The translations under genes and the position numbers were made by a program. Under the pieces are notes generated by a model. The model saw only the letters and a list, made by a program, of their open reading frames with translations, was not told where the DNA came from and did no database searches. DNA of 24,942 nt from assembly GCA_964466745.1 (NCBI GenBank), contig CAYXOX010000033.1:1-24942 (forward strand), read 5' to 3'. Positions 22,854 to 24,942 of this stretch are shown piece by piece; the stretch's first letter is position 1; each line of letters starts with the position of its first letter. Origin of the DNA: CAYXOX01 sp964466745. GTDB lineage: Bacteria > Pseudomonadota > Alphaproteobacteria > Rhodobacterales > Rhodobacteraceae.

Positions 22854-23744
22854 ATGAACGAGATCACCTGCGTCGTTCCAAGCGGCGATATCTGCGGCGA
22901 GGCCGCCACCTGGGACGCCGGCACCGGGACCATCCACTGGGTCGACATCAACCGCTTCATCCTGCACAGCCACGACACTGCCGCCGGCACCACCCGCAGC
23001 CGGCTCTTCGAGGAGCCCGTCGTCGCGCTTTCGCTGACCGAGCGGGAGGGCACGCTGCTGGTGGCGCTTGCCTCGCGGATCATCTTCTACACGCCGGCCA
23101 CCGGAGCGGTGGAGGAAACAGGCGTTACCCTGCCCGGCTGGCCCAAGGTGCGGTTCAACGACGGCCGGACCGACCCCGGCGGGGTGTTCTGGATCGGCTC
23201 GATGGGCAATAACGTGGGCCCCGAGGGCCAGAGCCTCGATATCGACGACGGGCTGGGCAAGCTCTTCCGCTACCGCCCGGGCGGAACGCTGGAAGAGATC
23301 GAGGCAGGTATCGGGATTTCCAACACCCTGTGCTGGGCGCCAGACCGCTCGGTCTTCTACTTCGGCGACACGCTGCGCAACGAGATCCGCGCCTATCCCT
23401 ACGACGCCGCGACCTGCGAGATCGGCGAGGGACGGCCCTTTTTCTCTGGGTTCGAGCGCGGCCTGCCCGACGGCTCGGCGATCGACGCCGAGGGCTACAT
23501 CTGGAACTGCCGCTTCGGGGGCGGTTGCATCGTGCGGGTCGCGCCCGACGGCGAGATCGACAGCGTGATCGAGATGCCTTGCAAGAACATCACCACCTGT
23601 GCCTTCGGGGGCGAGGATCTTTCCACGCTCTACGTGACGACGGCAAGCGTGGCGAAGGCCCCGACGGACCGGCTCGCCGGAAGCCTCTTCGCCATCGCCA
23701 CTGGCACGCGGGGCATGGCCGAAAACCGGTTCGCGATGCCCTGA
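22854..23744 (+). CDS. SMP-30/gluconolactonase family lactonase
   Basis: A 296-aa six-bladed beta-propeller hydrolase that opens sugar lactones to aldonates. The metal site can be assigned: Glu16 (CGEAATWD), Asn102 (VRFNDGRTDP), Asn157 (ISNTLCW) and catalytic Asp206 (GLPDGSAID). It is similar in layout to xylonolactonase XylC and to gluconolactonases. The start ATG 22854 is preceded by GGAG at seven bases. As the last gene of the transporter operon, it suggests that the imported compound is processed through a lactone. Together with the SDR and the dehydratases this gives a non-phosphorylative route. The actual lactone is unknown. Confidence 0.93.
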   Translation: MNEITCVVPSGDICGEAATWDAGTGTIHWVDINRFILHSHDTAAGTTRSRLFEEPVVALSLTEREGTLLVALASRIIFYTPATGAVEETGVTLPGWPKVRFNDGRTDPGGVFWIGSMGNNVGPEGQSLDIDDGLGKLFRYRPGGTLEEIEAGIGISNTLCWAPDRSVFYFGDTLRNEIRAYPYDAATCEIGEGRPFFSGFERGLPDGSAIDAEGYIWNCRFGGGCIVRVAPDGEIDSVIEMPCKNITTCAFGGEDLSTLYVTTASVAKAPTDRLAGSLFAIATGTRGMAENRFAMP

Positions 23745-23745
23745 G

Positions 23746-23780
23746 AAGGCCGTTCAGCCGCGCAACGCGGCACGGGCCTT
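23746..23780. terminator. Possible terminator between SMP-30 and oxyR genes
   Basis: AAGGCC (23746-23751) pairs with GGCCTT (23775-23780), enclosing an inner stem CCGCG-CAA-CGCGG (23758-23770), followed by TC. It lies at the tail-to-tail junction (nine bases between stops) and extends into the oxyR end. It may end the transporter operon. Confidence 0.4.
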
Positions 23781-24656
23781 TCGCAAATGGGCCGCCACCG
23801 CCCGGAAGAGATCGGCCTGGGCCGAGCTGCGCCGCCAGGCCAGCACCACCGCGCGTGGCCTCGCCTGTCCCAGCGGGGCCAGCGCGAGCTTGTGCCCCTT
23901 CGCCGCGCCCGCATCCACGGCGAGATCGGGCAGGAGCGTGATCCCGAGGCCCTCCTCGACCATCGACATCAACGTGGGCAGCGAGGTGGCCGAGAAGCTC
24001 GGATCTTCCGCCAGCGCCGCGTCGGGAAAGCTCGAAAGCGCGTGGCGCTGGAGGCAGTGCCCCGGATCGAGAAGGAGCAACCGACGCTCGCGCAGATCGG
24101 CGGGGCTCACCTCGGGCCGCTCCGCGAGGGGGTGGTCCGGCGGCATCGCAAGGCTGTAGCCGTCCTCGAACAATGGCTCCGTCACCACCTGCGGCGGCAG
24201 ATCGTGGGGAAGCGCGATCAGCACCAGATCGAGCCTGCCGTCCGTGAGACCCTGCAAGAGGCTCTCGGTGAGTTCTTCCCGCAGGTAGACCTTCATGTCC
24301 GGGTAGGCCCTTCGCAACTCGGGAAGCGCGCGCGGCATGAGGAAGGGCCCAACCGTCGGAATGGCGCCCAGCCGCAGAAGGGTGGTGCCCGCCCCCACCT
24401 CGGCGCGGGCCATGGCCTCGATATCACCAACACGGGCAAGCACGTCGCGGGCTCTTTCGGCGAGGTCGGTGCCGACGCGCGTCATCAGCACCGAGTGGGT
24501 CGTGCGTTCCGCGAGCTGCACGCCGAGGCGCTGTTCCAGTTCCTTGAGCCCGGTGGAGAGGGTGGACTGCGTGACGTTGCAGATCTCAGACGCGCGGGAG
24601 AAATTCAGCGTGTCGGCCAGGGCGACGAGAAAGCGCAGTTGCCGGAGCGTGGTCAT
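23754..24656 (-). CDS. oxyR: LysR-family regulator OxyR, single redox cysteine
   Basis: A 300-aa hydrogen-peroxide-sensing LysR regulator. The HTH (about 1-60) includes FSRASEICNVTQSTLSTGLK. The regulatory domain carries the OxyR redox loop LLLLDPGHCLQRHALSSF, with Cys201 at the position of E. coli Cys199. The second redox position, nine residues later (E. coli Cys208), is Phe210. The only other cysteine is Cys26 in the HTH. A classical intramolecular disulfide is therefore not possible, and a single-cysteine mechanism would be needed. It is divergent from a peroxiredoxin gene, the usual OxyR partnership. The start ATG 24656 has only a weak ribosome site. Confidence 0.88.
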   Translation of the reverse strand: MTTLRQLRFLVALADTLNFSRASEICNVTQSTLSTGLKELEQRLGVQLAERTTHSVLMTRVGTDLAERARDVLARVGDIEAMARAEVGAGTTLLRLGAIPTVGPFLMPRALPELRRAYPDMKVYLREELTESLLQGLTDGRLDLVLIALPHDLPPQVVTEPLFEDGYSLAMPPDHPLAERPEVSPADLRERRLLLLDPGHCLQRHALSSFPDAALAEDPSFSATSLPTLMSMVEEGLGITLLPDLAVDAGAAKGHKLALAPLGQARPRAVVLAWRRSSAQADLFRAVAAHLRKARAALRG

Positions 24657-24661
24657 TGGTT

Positions 24662-24676
24662 ATCGCTTATTCCGAT
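24662..24676. promoter_or_regulatory. Putative OxyR-type binding half-site
   Basis: ATCG-N7-CGAT, with the T-N11-A LysR pattern (T24663, A24675), approximates half of the OxyR consensus (ATAG-N7-CTAT). It sits just upstream of the peroxiredoxin -35 and six bases from the oxyR start, so it could both activate the peroxiredoxin gene and repress oxyR. A second half-site at the expected 22-base spacing is poor. Confidence 0.4.
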
Positions 24677-24679
24677 CAT

Positions 24680-24707
24680 TTGGTCCTGTTAATTCAATTT
24701 CTATAAT
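24680..24707 (+). promoter_or_regulatory. Promoter of the peroxiredoxin gene
   Basis: A perfect -10 TATAAT (24702-24707) lies 16 bases after a weak -35 TTGGTC (24680-24685), in an AT-rich patch rare in this window. A weak -35 next to an activator-like palindrome is typical of an activated promoter. Confidence 0.6.
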
Positions 24708-24761
24708 AACACAAGGCAACCTATCTCGGGGTCACGGAACAACGCCAAGGAGCACAGACCG

Positions 24762-24942
24762 ATGACCGAACAGTCCGCAGCCACCGCCCTGCCCCGCCTG
24801 AACGAGCCTGCGCCGGATTTCGAGGCCCTCACCACCCACGGCCGGAAATCACTCACGGATTACCGCGGCAAGTGGCTGATCCTGTTCTCGCACCCGGCCG
24901 ACTTCACGCCGGTGTGCACCACCGAGTTCATGGCCTTCGCCC
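24762..24942 (+). CDS. Peroxiredoxin, Prx6-like (partial)
   Basis: The first 60 codons of a thiol peroxidase; the gene runs off the right edge. The peroxidatic motif is SHPADFTPVCTTEF with Cys52 (PxxxTxxC context), preceded by the typical LNEPAPDFEA opening. The HPADFTPVCTTE form is characteristic of the Prx6 (often 1-Cys) group; the C-terminus needed to look for a resolving cysteine is missing. The start ATG 24762 follows AAGGAG by nine bases. It is divergent from oxyR and probably induced by peroxide through it. Confidence 0.92.
   Translation, partial: MTEQSAATALPRLNEPAPDFEALTTHGRKSLTDYRGKWLILFSHPADFTPVCTTEFMAFA

Noticed and set aside
24684..24698. Second OxyR half-site at 22-base spacing
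   Set aside because: TCCT...CAAT matches the ATAG...CTAT positions poorly, so only the first half-site is reported.
1..24942. Insertion sequences, integrases, CRISPR arrays, tRNA or rRNA genes
   Set aside because: No transposase or integrase motif, no regularly spaced repeats and no cloverleaf or rRNA signature were recognised on either strand by reading.

Overview
The window looks like a chromosomal segment of a GC-rich alphaproteobacterium, most likely Rhodobacterales/Rhodobacteraceae. The evidence is a separate F0 ATP-synthase operon in the order atpI-atpB-atpE-atpF'-atpF with a duplicated b/b' stator, frequent GTG starts and GTGA/ATGA stop-start overlaps, and a hairpin followed by GGGAGTATTT behind polA, which I remember as common in Rhodobacteraceae. 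The taxonomic call is inference. No tRNA, rRNA, CRISPR array, transposase or prophage gene was seen.

Left part (1-6400): the 5' end of ffh runs off the left edge on the minus strand. A hairpin-rich 350-base divergent gap separates it from a LysR regulator coupled to an EamA-type exporter. A hairpin between convergent stops follows, then an orphan ArsR-type repressor with a clear inverted-repeat operator. The five-gene F0 operon comes next and ends at a perfect 11-bp terminator, opposite an OmpA-type glycine-zipper lipoprotein.

Middle part (6500-13300), DNA repair and housekeeping: an AraC-HTH/O6-alkylguanine-DNA methyltransferase fusion is divergent from nth (endonuclease III). nth is translationally coupled to an adenosine-kinase-like PfkB enzyme, and polA follows with all three activities apparently intact. 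A YdeI-family protein and a DUF2798 membrane protein then converge on a shared CTAG.

Right part (13300-23750): a sugar/sugar-acid catabolic locus. It has a XylD-like IlvD/Edd dehydratase, a minus-strand operon uxuA - uxuA-like paralogue - SDR dehydrogenase, and a divergent plus-strand unit of FadR-type regulator, sugar-binding protein, RbsA-like ATPase, RbsC-like permease and SMP-30 lactonase. Two inverted copies of a TTTGTTGGRCCA element lie between the divergent units and are probably the regulator's operators. The enzymes fit an import - oxidation to lactone - hydrolysis to aldonate - dehydration scheme, but the substrate cannot be read from the sequence. The uxuA paralogue keeps the metal ligands but lacks the conserved C-terminal Tyr, and is the most unusual protein here.

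Right edge (23750-24942): an OxyR with only one of the two canonical redox cysteines is divergent from a Prx6-type peroxiredoxin that runs off the window. The peroxiredoxin has a perfect TATAAT box and a LysR-type palindrome next to its -35.
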